19,082 nt of DNA from the NCBI GenBank assembly GCA_905193155.1, contig CAJJNQ010000045.1, forward strand, positions 1 through 19,082. The letters are read 5' to 3'. This DNA is from an uncultured Christensenella sp. Lineage in GTDB: Bacteria > Bacillota > Clostridia > Christensenellales > UBA1750. A model generated the notes under the pieces. It did not search any database and was not told the origin of the DNA. It worked only from the letters and a program-made list of their open reading frames with translations. Below, piece by piece: positions 9,071-17,151 of this stretch; positions within the stretch are counted from its first letter, which is position 1, and every line of letters starts with the position of its first letter. The translations under genes and the position numbers were made by a program.

Positions 9071-9099
9071 TTGCGCCTTTTCCGCATTTGGGGTACAAT
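9071..9099 (+). promoter_or_regulatory. Predicted promoter of the DUF1292 gene
   Basis: TTGCGC at 9071-9076 and TACAAT at 9094-9099 are separated by 17 bp, and the gene starts 35 bp downstream. It is divergent from the GNAT operon promoter within about 80 bp, so the two could share control. Confidence 0.6.
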
Positions 9100-9134
9100 A
9101 AAGGCGGAAAAAACTGATTGTGAGGTGCAAACCA

Positions 9135-9491
9135 ATGCAGGATGAACGCGATATCGTCGTCTTCACCGATGACGAGGGCAACGATTTTGAACTTGAAGTC
9201 ATGGACTACTTCTTCTACAACGGTCAGGAATACGCCGTGCTGTCCGACGCGGACGCCGAGGGCGAGGCGTGCGGCTGCGAAGAGTGCGCGCACGACCACG
9301 ACGAGTGCGACGATGAAGAGTGCGGCTGCGGCGACCAGGAAGTCTACATCATGAAGATCGAGCAGATGGACGACGACATGGAAGAGTTCGTTCCCGTTGA
9401 GGACGACGCTCTGCTGGAAAAGCTGATCGCCATCGTGCAGCGCCGCTTCGACGGCGAGGAGATCGGCGACGATCCCGACGAGGAAATCTAA
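9135..9491 (+). CDS. DUF1292 family protein with Cys/His-rich insert
   Basis: This is a small, very acidic cytoplasmic protein of 118 residues. The DUF1292 pattern is clear: a strand pair VVFTDDEGNDFELEVMDYF, then YNGQEYAVL (28-36), and later VYIMKIEQ...EEFVPVED with a final helix EKLIAIVQRRF. The family's function is unknown. Between the two halves lies an unusual segment, about residues 44-67, with six cysteines (46, 48, 51, 58, 63, 65) and two histidines (53, 55) among many Asp and Glu, which looks able to bind metal. The start is ATG at 9135, with GAGGTG 7 nt upstream; the GTG at 9120 lies before that site and is rejected. The gene stands alone and is followed by strong terminators. Confidence 0.9.
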   Translation: MQDERDIVVFTDDEGNDFELEVMDYFFYNGQEYAVLSDADAEGEACGCEECAHDHDECDDEECGCGDQEVYIMKIEQMDDDMEEFVPVEDDALLEKLIAIVQRRFDGEEIGDDPDEEI

Positions 9492-9517
9492 TCTCTATCA
9501 CGCAGAAAAAGAACGGC

Positions 9518-9556
9518 AATGCGGAACACTTCGCGGGGAAGTGTTCCGCATTTATA
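9518..9556 (+). terminator. Intrinsic terminator of the DUF1292 gene
   Basis: A perfect 15 bp stem pairs 9518-9532 with 9538-9552 around a 5 nt loop and is followed by TTATATT. It starts 27 bp after the stop codon. A second, weaker hairpin (9570-9598, with a TGCC-TGC-GGCA tip) follows. Confidence 0.8.
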
Positions 9557-9637
9557 TTCGCCTGACGGCAAGGGGGATTGCCTGCGGCAGATCCCTTTTC
9601 CGTCCTCTGTTTCAGTTTCTTTTTGATTCGTACAAAG

Positions 9638-9673
9638 GAAAGAAGGCACAGCAAATTTGCTGTGCCTTCTTTC
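9638..9673. terminator. Perfect 36 bp palindrome, bidirectional terminator between convergent genes
   Basis: The 18 bp arms are perfectly complementary and meet at AAATTT in the centre, with T-rich sequence on the outer side of both arms. It sits 8 bp after the GH32 stop on the minus strand and about 150 bp after the DUF1292 stop on the plus strand, so it can end transcription from both sides. Confidence 0.78.
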
Positions 9674-9680
9674 TTACCAA

Positions 9681-10775
9681 TTACAGCAGCGCGGAATAAA
9701 TCTCCTCTCCGCCGTTGACAAAAACCTCAACAACATATTCGTCGCGAAGGATTTTTAAATCAACTATTTTCCCTTCATAGACGACAGGCGTCCTTCCCTT
9801 GCGATTTATGATAAACCCGGTTTGCGTGCGTTCAACAGCAGGGTCGGAATCTCTCAGCAAATGCTGTACTTCTTTCACGGGGAAACCGGTGATTTTCCCG
9901 TTCAAAAGCTTTAATTCGCGGGGGACGGACATACATCCTACATCTTTTTGCGCATATCCGTTATAGCTCCATCCGGGGATCCAGCTGATAAGGATATTTC
10001 TGCCCAAAGGATCGCGGAATACCTGGCCTGCATATTGATCGGGGCCCTTGTCAATTTCGGCAGAATACTCCGGGTCAAACTTTCCGTCATGAAATTGACC
10101 GTACATCACGGAAAAGTAGTGTTGTTTGTCAAGCGGACATACCGATGCCGTGAGCAAGCAGAGGCCCTGTTCCGCCTGCATAAACGATGGGCACTCGGTA
10201 TACTTGCAGTTTTCCCATTCACGCATAATGTCGACATATTCCCAATCCAAAAGATTGTCGCTTCGATACAGCAGCAGCCGCCCTGCTTTGTCCTCCGGGT
10301 TTCCCGTCGCCATGACGCAGTAATATCGGTTATCTATACAGCATACGGCAGGGTCGCGGAAATCGGGGCCGCCTGCGCTGGGATAGTGCTTGATAACCGG
10401 GTTGCCGGGATATTTTTCAAAATGGATTCCATCGGAAGAATACGCAGCGCTGACCGTTTGCGCTTTTGTCTTTTCGTCAATGGAGGCATAGAAAAGGTAC
10501 AGCGTATCGTCTTTTACGATCGCCGTTCCGGACCAACAGCCGCCTTTATCATATTCCCGGTCGGGATACAAGGCAATCGGCAATTCTTCCCATTGGAGAA
10601 AATCTTTGGTTCTGGCGTGTCCCCAGTGCATCGGCTCTTTCCAGGGGACTTCAAAATCCGGTGCATGTTGGTAGAAAATATGATAATCACCCTTAAAATA
10701 AACCAGACCGTTGGGATCATTGATCCAGCCTTTTTTGGGTTTGTAGTGAGCCTTCAATTTCCGCCCGTAATCCAT
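9681..10775 (-). CDS. Glycoside hydrolase family 32 beta-fructosidase (sucrose/fructan hydrolase), compact form
   Basis: This 364-residue enzyme would hydrolyse terminal beta-fructosyl bonds in sucrose, sucrose-6-phosphate or fructans. The five-bladed propeller motifs are intact: WINDPNG with nucleophile D20, FRDP with D141, and TECPSF with acid/base E194. There is no signal peptide, so it is probably cytoplasmic. The family usually has about 450-500 residues; here the C-terminal beta-sandwich is shortened to about 75 residues but still ends in the family-like VEVFVNGGEEIY, suggesting an internal shortening and not a simple truncation. The start ATG at 10775 has GGAAG upstream. It has no transporter, kinase or regulator beside it, its own promoter and terminator, and noticeably AT-richer codons than its neighbours, which suggests acquisition. 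Confidence 0.92.
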   Translation of the reverse strand: MDYGRKLKAHYKPKKGWINDPNGLVYFKGDYHIFYQHAPDFEVPWKEPMHWGHARTKDFLQWEELPIALYPDREYDKGGCWSGTAIVKDDTLYLFYASIDEKTKAQTVSAAYSSDGIHFEKYPGNPVIKHYPSAGGPDFRDPAVCCIDNRYYCVMATGNPEDKAGRLLLYRSDNLLDWEYVDIMREWENCKYTECPSFMQAEQGLCLLTASVCPLDKQHYFSVMYGQFHDGKFDPEYSAEIDKGPDQYAGQVFRDPLGRNILISWIPGWSYNGYAQKDVGCMSVPRELKLLNGKITGFPVKEVQHLLRDSDPAVERTQTGFIINRKGRTPVVYEGKIVDLKILRDEYVVEVFVNGGEEIYSALL

Positions 10776-10826
10776 AAGCTGATCTTCCTTTCAGACTCGA
10801 TTGGAATACACATATTGCTATTTATC

Positions 10827-10855
10827 ACTATATCATTTTACATTTTGGAAGTAAA
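10827..10855 (-). promoter_or_regulatory. Predicted promoter of the GH32 gene
   Basis: On the minus strand TTTACT (10855-10850) and TATAGT (10832-10827) are 17 bp apart in AT-rich DNA about 50 bp upstream of the start codon. Confidence 0.55.
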
Positions 10856-10860
10856 GTGAT

Positions 10861-10883
10861 GGGCGGCTCCGCCGCTCTTTTTT
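10861..10883 (+). terminator. Terminator-like hairpin with no plus-strand gene directly before it
   Basis: A 7 bp stem GGGCGGC/GCCGCTC (one G-T pair, loop TCC) is followed by six T residues at 10878-10883. The nearest upstream plus-strand gene is DUF1292, on the far side of the GH32 gene. It may be the old terminator of that gene or an attenuator before the M23 gene. Confidence 0.55.
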
Positions 10884-10962
10884 GTTGCCCGGAAAAAATT
10901 GTCTGCAACCGCAGGGCCGCCCTCCCTCGTCGATAGGGTGTAAAACCTTAAGGAGGCTGACC

Positions 10963-11757
10963 ATGCGAAAGAAACTTTTGATGCTGCTGACCCTGCTGCT
11001 CCCGGCCGCCCTGCTGCTGGCGGGCGCCGCGCCCCGCCAGGTGATGCTCTATGAATTCGGGGACAACGGACTGACGCAGTATCTTCACGCGGCGGAGGAC
11101 TGCCCCGCCGCCTGGCGCGTGATGATCGCGCTCGACCTTGTGCAGGAAAACGACCTGTCCGCCCCGCAGAAGGACGAGCTGATCCAGCGCACGGCGCTGT
11201 TTTCCAGCTGCGAAAGCGAGGAGGATGCGCTGGATCGCCTGACCCCCGCGCTGCGGGGAAAGGCGGCAGGCGCGCTTGCCCGCCTCTCCTATCTGCGCGC
11301 CGTGGTGGAGGGCAAGCGCTTTCCCTTTGCTGCGGGCGTTTCCTGCGCCTATTGGAACGACTGGGGGCAGGCGCGCACATTCGGCGGCGACCGCGCGCAC
11401 GAGGGCATCGATCTGATGGCGGATTGGGGCGTGCCGGTCTATGCCACGGGCGACGGCGTGATCGAAAAGGCGGGCTGGAACACGCTGGGCGGCTGGCGCA
11501 TCGGCGTGCGCGGGGACAGCGACGGCGTGTACTATTACTACGCGCACCTCTCCTCCTATGCGGACGGCGTGGAAGCCGGCGCGCCGGTGCGCGCGGGGCA
11601 GCTGCTCGGCTTTGTGGGCGACACGGGCTACGGCCCCGCCGGCACGTCGGGGCAGATGGACGCGCATCTGCACTACGGCGTGTATGAAGGCGCGGTGATG
11701 CGCGCCGTCAACCCCTACCCGCTGCTGTCCCGCTGGCAAAAGGCGCTTGACAAATAA
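10963..11757 (+). CDS. Secreted M23 (LytM-type) metallopeptidase
   Basis: This 264-residue protein has a classic signal peptide (MRKKLLMLLTLLLPAALLL, then an AGAAP cleavage region), so it acts outside the membrane. The C-terminal half is an M23 zinc peptidase domain: H146-E-G-I-D150 supplies two zinc ligands, and H235-L-H237 supplies the catalytic histidine and third ligand. The likely substrate is peptidoglycan cross-bridges. Residues 25-115 are a family-unassigned helical region. The start is ATG at 10963, preceded by AAGGAGG at a 7 nt spacing; the longer reading frame upstream lacks a ribosome binding site and would bury the signal peptide. The stop codon lies directly after the -35 box of the next promoter, and no terminator separates it from the ABC-F leader. 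Confidence 0.93.
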   Translation: MRKKLLMLLTLLLPAALLLAGAAPRQVMLYEFGDNGLTQYLHAAEDCPAAWRVMIALDLVQENDLSAPQKDELIQRTALFSSCESEEDALDRLTPALRGKAAGALARLSYLRAVVEGKRFPFAAGVSCAYWNDWGQARTFGGDRAHEGIDLMADWGVPVYATGDGVIEKAGWNTLGGWRIGVRGDSDGVYYYYAHLSSYADGVEAGAPVRAGQLLGFVGDTGYGPAGTSGQMDAHLHYGVYEGAVMRAVNPYPLLSRWQKALDK

Positions 11758-11775
11758 TCCCCCCTGCGCTATTCT
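11747..11775 (+). promoter_or_regulatory. Predicted promoter of the ABC-F leader
   Basis: A perfect -35 TTGACA (11747-11752) overlaps the last codons of the M23 gene. After a 17 bp spacer comes TATTCT (11770-11775). Transcription would start near 11782, giving a leader of about 255 nt. A short inverted repeat (ATTCTC...GAGAAT, 11771-11787) spans the -10 region. Confidence 0.65.
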
Positions 11776-11812
11776 CTTGGTGAGAATACCGCAAGGAGGA
11801 AAAAAACAAGGC

Positions 11813-11827
11813 ATGATAAAGCTCTGA
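11813..11827 (+). CDS. Possible leader peptide MIKL
   Basis: ATG ATA AAG CTC TGA follows AAGGAGG at 13 nt, a slightly long spacing. Its stop codon ends 3 nt before the 5' arm of the first leader stem, so a ribosome stalled on it would cover that arm. No conservation can be tested from one sequence. Confidence 0.4.
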   Translation: MIKL

Positions 11828-11989
11828 CGGATACTCGTTTCTTGTCACCTTCACGAAAAACCCTGTTTTTGCACGGGTTTCATTTGTGCGCACAAGAAGG
11901 AGTATGCGGAAGATGCTGTCTCTGCCGTTGGATTTTCTTTTTGTGCGTTTTTTTATTGTGCGCATCCTTTTTGCAGAGCATAAACTTCC

Positions 11990-12017
11990 GTCTCCGCCTT
12001 GTGCGGGGACTTTTTTT
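11990..12017 (+). terminator. Intrinsic terminator inside the ABC-F leader
   Basis: An 8 bp stem GTCTCCGC/GCGGGGAC (one G-T pair, loop CTTGT) is followed by seven T residues at 12011-12017. It lies 28 bp before the ABC-F start and can end transcripts from both the leader promoter and the M23 gene. Confidence 0.85.
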
Positions 12018-12045
12018 ATGACGCACAAGGAGGCGGATGCTGTCT

Positions 12046-13507
<1,462 letters not shown>

Positions 13508-13509
<2 letters not shown>

Positions 13510-13529
13510 TTTCCGAAAAATCGGAAATC
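13508..13529 (+). terminator. Hairpin at the end of the ABC-F gene
   Basis: A perfect 9 bp stem GATTTCCGA/TCGGAAATC with loop AAAA overlaps the stop codon. There is no U-run after it, so it may be a weak terminator or an mRNA-stabilising structure. Confidence 0.4.
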
Positions 13530-13539
13530 GTTCGCCTGT

Positions 13540-13570
13540 TTGCGCCGCGCGCGAGCGACAGCGGTATAAT
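13540..13570 (+). promoter_or_regulatory. Predicted promoter of the CocE-like gene
   Basis: There is a perfect TATAAT at 13565-13570, 51 bp before the start codon. The best -35 candidate, TTGCGC at 13540-13545, has a long 19 bp spacing. Confidence 0.5.
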
Positions 13571-13620
13571 CAGCGTATTCATTGATACCTCTAAACTAAA
13601 AAGAAGGAGGCTTAACATCC

Positions 13621-15294
13621 ATGGAACAAATGGATTTACAGGAAAAAGTGCGCCGCCAATACGAAAAAACGGGCAAGCCGATCTGCCGCGCGGGTGAAAT
13701 CCGCGAAGAAATGCTGCCCATGCCGGACGGCGCAAGGCTGCTGACCGAGATCTGCCTGCCGGAGGGGCTTGCGGACGAGGCGTTCCCGGTGATCCTGATG
13801 CGCAGCTGCTATCCTTCCTCCCGCGAAGAGCGGGAGCTGGTGATGAAGGAATACGCCTGCCGCGGCTTCGGGTTCGTGCTGCAATGGTGCCGCGGCACGG
13901 GCGGCTCGGAAGGCGTTTGGGAGCCGAACGTCAACGAGCGCGCGGACGGGTTGGCCACACTGGATTGGCTCGGTGCGCAGCCGTGGGTCAAAAACATCGG
14001 CTACTGGGGCGATTCGTACCTGGCGCTGACGGGCTGGTGCATGGCGGACGCGGTGCCGGAGAAGGTCAAAACGATGGTGCTCGGCGTTTACGGCACGGCG
14101 CGCTTTACCTCCGCCTACAAGGACGGCCTGTTCCGCCAGGATGTGCTGACGCATTGGGCGAAGGAAAACGCGGGCAAGCCCGTGGATGCGGACACGATGG
14201 AATCCTATCGCTACCGCCCGCAGGTCGAGGTGGATGAAGCGCTCTGGGGCGTGCGCCTTCCCTGGTACCGCGACTGGATCACTCACACCGACGCAAACGA
14301 TCCCTATTGGCAGCAGGGCTTCTGGGGGATGCTGCACAACATCCCCGCTCAGGTGAAGATCCCGCTGTTCATCCGGGAGGGCTGGTACGATCATCACCTG
14401 GGCAGCGCGCTCAAAACCTACGACGCGCTGCCGGAGGAAATTCGCCGCAAGAGCCTGCTGCAAATCGGCCCGTGGAACCACATCTACCGCGCGGTGATCC
14501 CGCAGGAAAAGTCGGAACACGCATTGGAGCGGGATGTGGTCGGCATCGTGGACTGGTTCCGCGCCGTCCTGATGCGCGGCGAGACGCCGAAGGGCGGGGT
14601 GCAGGAATATGTCATCGGCGCAGACCGCTGGATCACCCGTTCCTCCCGCGCCGAAAGCGGAAAAAGCCGCGTGTTCTACGCTGGCGCCGACAGCCGCACG
14701 CTGGGCAATATTCCGCCGGAAACGGACAGCAAGGTTTCCTATCTTTACGATCCGGAAAATCCCGTGCCTTCCCACGGTGCGGAATCCCTCCTGCGCGATT
14801 TGCAGGAAAACGGCAGTCTTGTGCAGCCCGGCCCGAACTGGCGCAGCGACGTGATCAGCTTCATCTCCGCGCCGCTTGACGCGGACTTCACCTGCGACGG
14901 CGTGATCCGCGCCCGGCTCTTCGTCTCCTCCGACGCGCAGGACACCGCCTTCACCGCCAAGGTGATGGAGATCAAGCCCGACGGCACGTCCGTCAACGTC
15001 CGCAGCGGCATCACGACCCTGGCCTACCGCATGGATTCCCCTGTGCGCCGCACTTACACCCCCGGCGAAACCGTCGAGGTCCGCATTGACCTTTGGGACA
15101 TCGCCTGGCGCTTTGCTGCCGGCTCGCGCATCCGGCTGGACGTCAGCTCTTCGGATTTCCCGCAGTATTCCGTCCACACCAACACCCCCGGCGTGTGGTC
15201 GCTGCAAACCGAGAGCAAAATCGCCCGCCAGACGCTGCACACCGGCAAAGCCTGCCCCGCCGCCGTCCTTTTCCCTCTGGCAGAGCAGGACTGA
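13621..15294 (+). CDS. CocE/NonD family serine hydrolase (X-Pro dipeptidyl-peptidase S15-like)
   Basis: This 557-residue alpha/beta hydrolase belongs to the family that includes cocaine esterase, glutaryl-7-ACA acylase and X-prolyl dipeptidyl-peptidases. The catalytic triad is visible: S132 in YWGDSYLALTG, D257 in EGWYDHH and H287 in GPWNHIY. The residue after SYL is Ala where CocE has Gly, a mild change. The front part contains the oxyanion-region WCRGTGGSEG. From about 370 to the end there is a PepX_C-type beta-sandwich (DADFTCDGVIRARLFVSS, then FAAGSRIRLDVSSSDFP). No signal peptide is seen, so it is probably cytoplasmic; the substrate (ester, amide or X-Pro peptide) cannot be assigned. The start ATG at 13621 has AAGGAGG upstream, and the gene has its own promoter and terminator. 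Confidence 0.93.
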   Translation: MEQMDLQEKVRRQYEKTGKPICRAGEIREEMLPMPDGARLLTEICLPEGLADEAFPVILMRSCYPSSREERELVMKEYACRGFGFVLQWCRGTGGSEGVWEPNVNERADGLATLDWLGAQPWVKNIGYWGDSYLALTGWCMADAVPEKVKTMVLGVYGTARFTSAYKDGLFRQDVLTHWAKENAGKPVDADTMESYRYRPQVEVDEALWGVRLPWYRDWITHTDANDPYWQQGFWGMLHNIPAQVKIPLFIREGWYDHHLGSALKTYDALPEEIRRKSLLQIGPWNHIYRAVIPQEKSEHALERDVVGIVDWFRAVLMRGETPKGGVQEYVIGADRWITRSSRAESGKSRVFYAGADSRTLGNIPPETDSKVSYLYDPENPVPSHGAESLLRDLQENGSLVQPGPNWRSDVISFISAPLDADFTCDGVIRARLFVSSDAQDTAFTAKVMEIKPDGTSVNVRSGITTLAYRMDSPVRRTYTPGETVEVRIDLWDIAWRFAAGSRIRLDVSSSDFPQYSVHTNTPGVWSLQTESKIARQTLHTGKACPAAVLFPLAEQD

Positions 15295-15341
15295 GTCTTC
15301 ACCTTTCCTTTTAGAATTTTATTTTCCTCCCCTACACTCAA

Positions 15342-15387
15342 ACGGCAGCCGCAGGGATTCCCCTCCCCGCGCTGCCGTCCTTTTTTT
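15342..15387 (+). terminator. Intrinsic terminator of the CocE-like gene
   Basis: The stem ACGGCAGC/GCTGCCGT (15342-15349 with 15371-15378) has further G-C pairing inside the loop and is followed by CC and seven T residues (15381-15387). It begins 48 bp after the stop codon. Confidence 0.85.
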
Positions 15388-15471
15388 ACAATATATTCTA
15401 AATCTCCGCTCTGTCGTCCAAACGGAACACCGGCACGCCGTAAGGCAGGGCGAAGCGGAATCCGAAAAAGA

Positions 15472-15524
15472 ACCGATTAGAGCGCCGAGATTCCTGAAAA
15501 AGGTATTTCGGCGCTCTAATCGGT
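15472..15524 (-). terminator. Large 17 bp palindrome, probable terminator of the PAS-PspC operon
   Basis: Bases 15472-15488 pair perfectly with 15508-15524. The stem continues through three more pairs, one mismatch and two pairs to a 7 nt loop. On the minus strand it is followed by TTCTTTTT. It lies about 110 bp beyond the PAS gene stop. No U-tail exists on the plus strand. Confidence 0.65.
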
Positions 15525-15632
15525 CATGCGGATCGGACACGTCCACGGCATAACGTGAAAATTCCGTTTTTCGTTCTCTGTCCGTGAAGCATCCCTTCTT
15601 TCAGCCCCGCTGCATTCGCTTTTTCCGCCCTT

Positions 15633-16118
15633 TTATTTGCTCTCCATCTTGCTGTACAGCGTGGACAGCGAAATGCCCAGCGCTTCTGCGGCCTGCTTTT
15701 TTCCCTCCAGATTGTCGTCGTAGAGCAGCAGCGTCCGCCGGATCTCCTGCCGCTCGAACTCGCGCACGCGCTCCTTGAGCGTCCCGCCGCCGGGACGTTT
15801 GCGTGCCCGGCTCTGCTCCAGCGTCGTCACGATGGACACCGTGCCCTTTTTCTCCCCCGCTTCGTAGATCGGGTAAACGCTGGCGAAATAGCTCCGCTCC
15901 CCGTCGGATTTATACACGCCCTCGATCGCTTCGCCCGTGCGCAGCACCTTGGGCACCAGCGACCCCACGCGCACGTCCCGTATTCTTTTGCCGCGGATTT
16001 TCTCCGGACGGATGCCTGTAAATTCCGCATACGCCGCATTGACATACACCACGCAGCCCTTTGCGTCGCAGATCACGATTCCCTGCCGCAGCGATTGCAG
16101 CGCCGACTTCGCCTTCAT
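15633..16118 (-). CDS. PAS domain plus Fis-type HTH transcriptional regulator
   Basis: This is a 161-residue cytoplasmic sensor-regulator. Residues 1-100 form one PAS domain, recognisable from SLRQGIVICDAKGCVVYVNAAYAEFTG and the later SYFASVYPIYEAGEKKGTVSIV. After a basic linker, residues 115-160 match the Fis-type HTH_8 of sigma-54 activators (EFERQEIRRTLL, then KKQAAEALGISLSTLYSKM). The AAA+ sigma-54-contacting domain that normally sits between these two parts is absent, so it cannot act as a classical sigma-54 activator. The ligand of the PAS domain is unknown. The start ATG at 16118 has AAAGGAGAG about 8 nt upstream; the 20-residue longer reading lies partly in the PspC gene. It is the last gene of the Rsm22 operon, 22 bp after PspC. 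Confidence 0.88.
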   Translation of the reverse strand: MKAKSALQSLRQGIVICDAKGCVVYVNAAYAEFTGIRPEKIRGKRIRDVRVGSLVPKVLRTGEAIEGVYKSDGERSYFASVYPIYEAGEKKGTVSIVTTLEQSRARKRPGGGTLKERVREFERQEIRRTLLLYDDNLEGKKQAAEALGISLSTLYSKMESK

Positions 16119-16140
16119 CGGATGCTCTCCTTTTGCTCTT

Positions 16141-16332
16141 TCATACTTTGCCCTTCTCCGGCAAAACCAGCGCCGCAATCAGATAGGCCAGCGCCGCGGG
16201 GCCGAAGAGCGCCAGCGCCGCCCAGATCACCCGCACGACCTTGGGATCCATCGCGAAGTATTCCGCCACGCCGCCGCAGACGCCGAGCAGGATCCGTCCC
16301 TCTTCGATTCGATACATTCTCCCCGCCGCCAT
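16141..16332 (-). CDS. Small PspC-domain membrane protein
   Basis: This 63-residue protein consists almost entirely of a PspC domain: MYRIEEGRILLGVCGGVAEYF, then DPKVVRVIWAALALFGPAALAYLIAALVLPEK, split here by one residue or so of linker. It has one or two closely spaced membrane segments and a short basic tail. PspC proteins are linked to envelope stress in proteobacteria; in Clostridia many such small proteins have no known role. The start at 16332 has GAGG 9-10 nt upstream and lies 3 bp after the stop of the P-loop gene; a second ATG at 16317 is possible but its ribosome binding site is too close. It is co-transcribed with the PAS regulator, which could respond to the same stress, but that is only an inference. 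Confidence 0.85.
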   Translation of the reverse strand: MAAGRMYRIEEGRILLGVCGGVAEYFAMDPKVVRVIWAALALFGPAALAYLIAALVLPEKGKV

Positions 16333-16335
16333 TCG

Positions 16336-17151
16336 TCATGCCTCCCCGAAGAACGCCGCAAGCTCCCGCTGCGCGCGCTCGTGATCCGATGCGTCCGCGA
16401 TGACCGTCGGGAAGGGCATCGCCCGCACCAGCCGCAATTCCAGCGCCTGCCGCGTCTCGTAAAACCGCACCATGCCCTCCCAGCCGGAAAGTCCGTGCGC
16501 CCTGCCGTAGGGGCTTTGGGCAATGATTTGGCTCACGCCCTCGGCCCAGACCGGATTGCCCTTGTCGTCCACGCGCTCCGCCCGCGCGCTTTCCAGCGTC
16601 GCCCGCACCGACGGAACGCGGAGATACCCCAGCTTCACATCGCACCCGGCAAGGCATCCCGCCAAGCGCAGCTGCATTTTCCGAATTTCTTCCTCCGGCA
16701 GGTCATCAAACAGCATCAGCTCCCCCACCGGATTCTGCATAAACGCGCACTCAAAGATGTGCCGTCCCATCATGCGCTGTGCAAAGCCGCGCCAGCGCGC
16801 CTCCATCAGCGTCATCAGCTCTTCCGGCGCATACCGCCCGTTAAAGGCCTCACGTGCCTCCATGCGCGCAAACTCCTCGCCGTCCAGCCCCAGCTGCGCG
16901 TAGGCGAGGAGCATCTGCTCGCCGCAGACCGCGCTGTTTTCGCATATCGCCCGTTCTTTATCGGGATGCCGGGCGATAAAGGCGTCCAGCTCTGCGCGCG
17001 AGAGCACCGCGTGCCAGGCCAGGTCGCAGGGATGCAGCTCCGCCTCGTTGTAGGCTTGTGCGTGCAGGGTCTGCCCCAGCTTCCGCGCCGCCGTGCTCTT
17101 GCCCGATCCGGGGATGCCTTCGATCAGCCAGAGTTTCTTTTCCGCCGTCAT
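16336..17151 (-). CDS. P-loop NTPase/kinase-like protein of unknown function
   Basis: This 271-residue cytoplasmic protein opens with a textbook Walker A motif, LIEGIPGSGKSTAARKL (K18, S19), in the style of small-molecule kinases and zeta-toxin-like folds. I do not recognise the rest as a named family. Notable pieces are EAELHPCDLAWHAVLS (about 36-51), an Arg/Met-rich stretch GFAQRMMGRHIFECAFMQNPVGELML that is split by no gap, and a C-terminal HERAQRELAAFF helix. A substrate cannot be assigned. The start ATG at 17151 overlaps the Rsm22 stop in ATGA, so translation is probably coupled; the 34-residue longer reading is inside the Rsm22 gene. It could be a nucleotide or RNA-related kinase, but that is a guess from the fold and the neighbour. 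Confidence 0.85.
   Translation of the reverse strand: MTAEKKLWLIEGIPGSGKSTAARKLGQTLHAQAYNEAELHPCDLAWHAVLSRAELDAFIARHPDKERAICENSAVCGEQMLLAYAQLGLDGEEFARMEAREAFNGRYAPEELMTLMEARWRGFAQRMMGRHIFECAFMQNPVGELMLFDDLPEEEIRKMQLRLAGCLAGCDVKLGYLRVPSVRATLESARAERVDDKGNPVWAEGVSQIIAQSPYGRAHGLSGWEGMVRFYETRQALELRLVRAMPFPTVIADASDHERAQRELAAFFGEA

Larger units (their letters stand above)
11782..12045 (+). promoter_or_regulatory. Structured attenuator leader of the ABC-F gene
   Basis: In order, the leader holds: AAGGAGG (11793-11799) and a four-codon ORF (11813-11827); a stem pairing 11831-11845 with 11892-11905 (14 pairs, one bulge), with an inner hairpin AAACCC/GGGTTT (11858-11880); four copies of TTGTGCG (11884, 11941, 11956, 11999) and two of its complement CGCACAA (11889, 12022); an intrinsic terminator (11990-12017); and the ABC-F ribosome binding site, which can be hidden by pairing 11999-12005 with 12022-12028. 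The order matches leaders described for ribosome-protecting ABC-F genes such as vmlR and lmo0919. The switching itself is inferred. Confidence 0.7.
15295..15632. other. Intergenic region between convergent genes
   Basis: This 338 bp gap holds the CocE-like gene's terminator at 15342-15387 and the large palindrome at 15472-15524. The sequence between and after them (15388-15471 and 15525-15632) shows no credible gene, RNA or repeat to my reading. Confidence 0.7.

Noticed and set aside
13636..15240. A 534-codon open frame antisense to the CocE-like gene
   Set aside because: The sense frame has an intact catalytic triad and a good ribosome binding site; the antisense frame has shadow-type composition and no motif.
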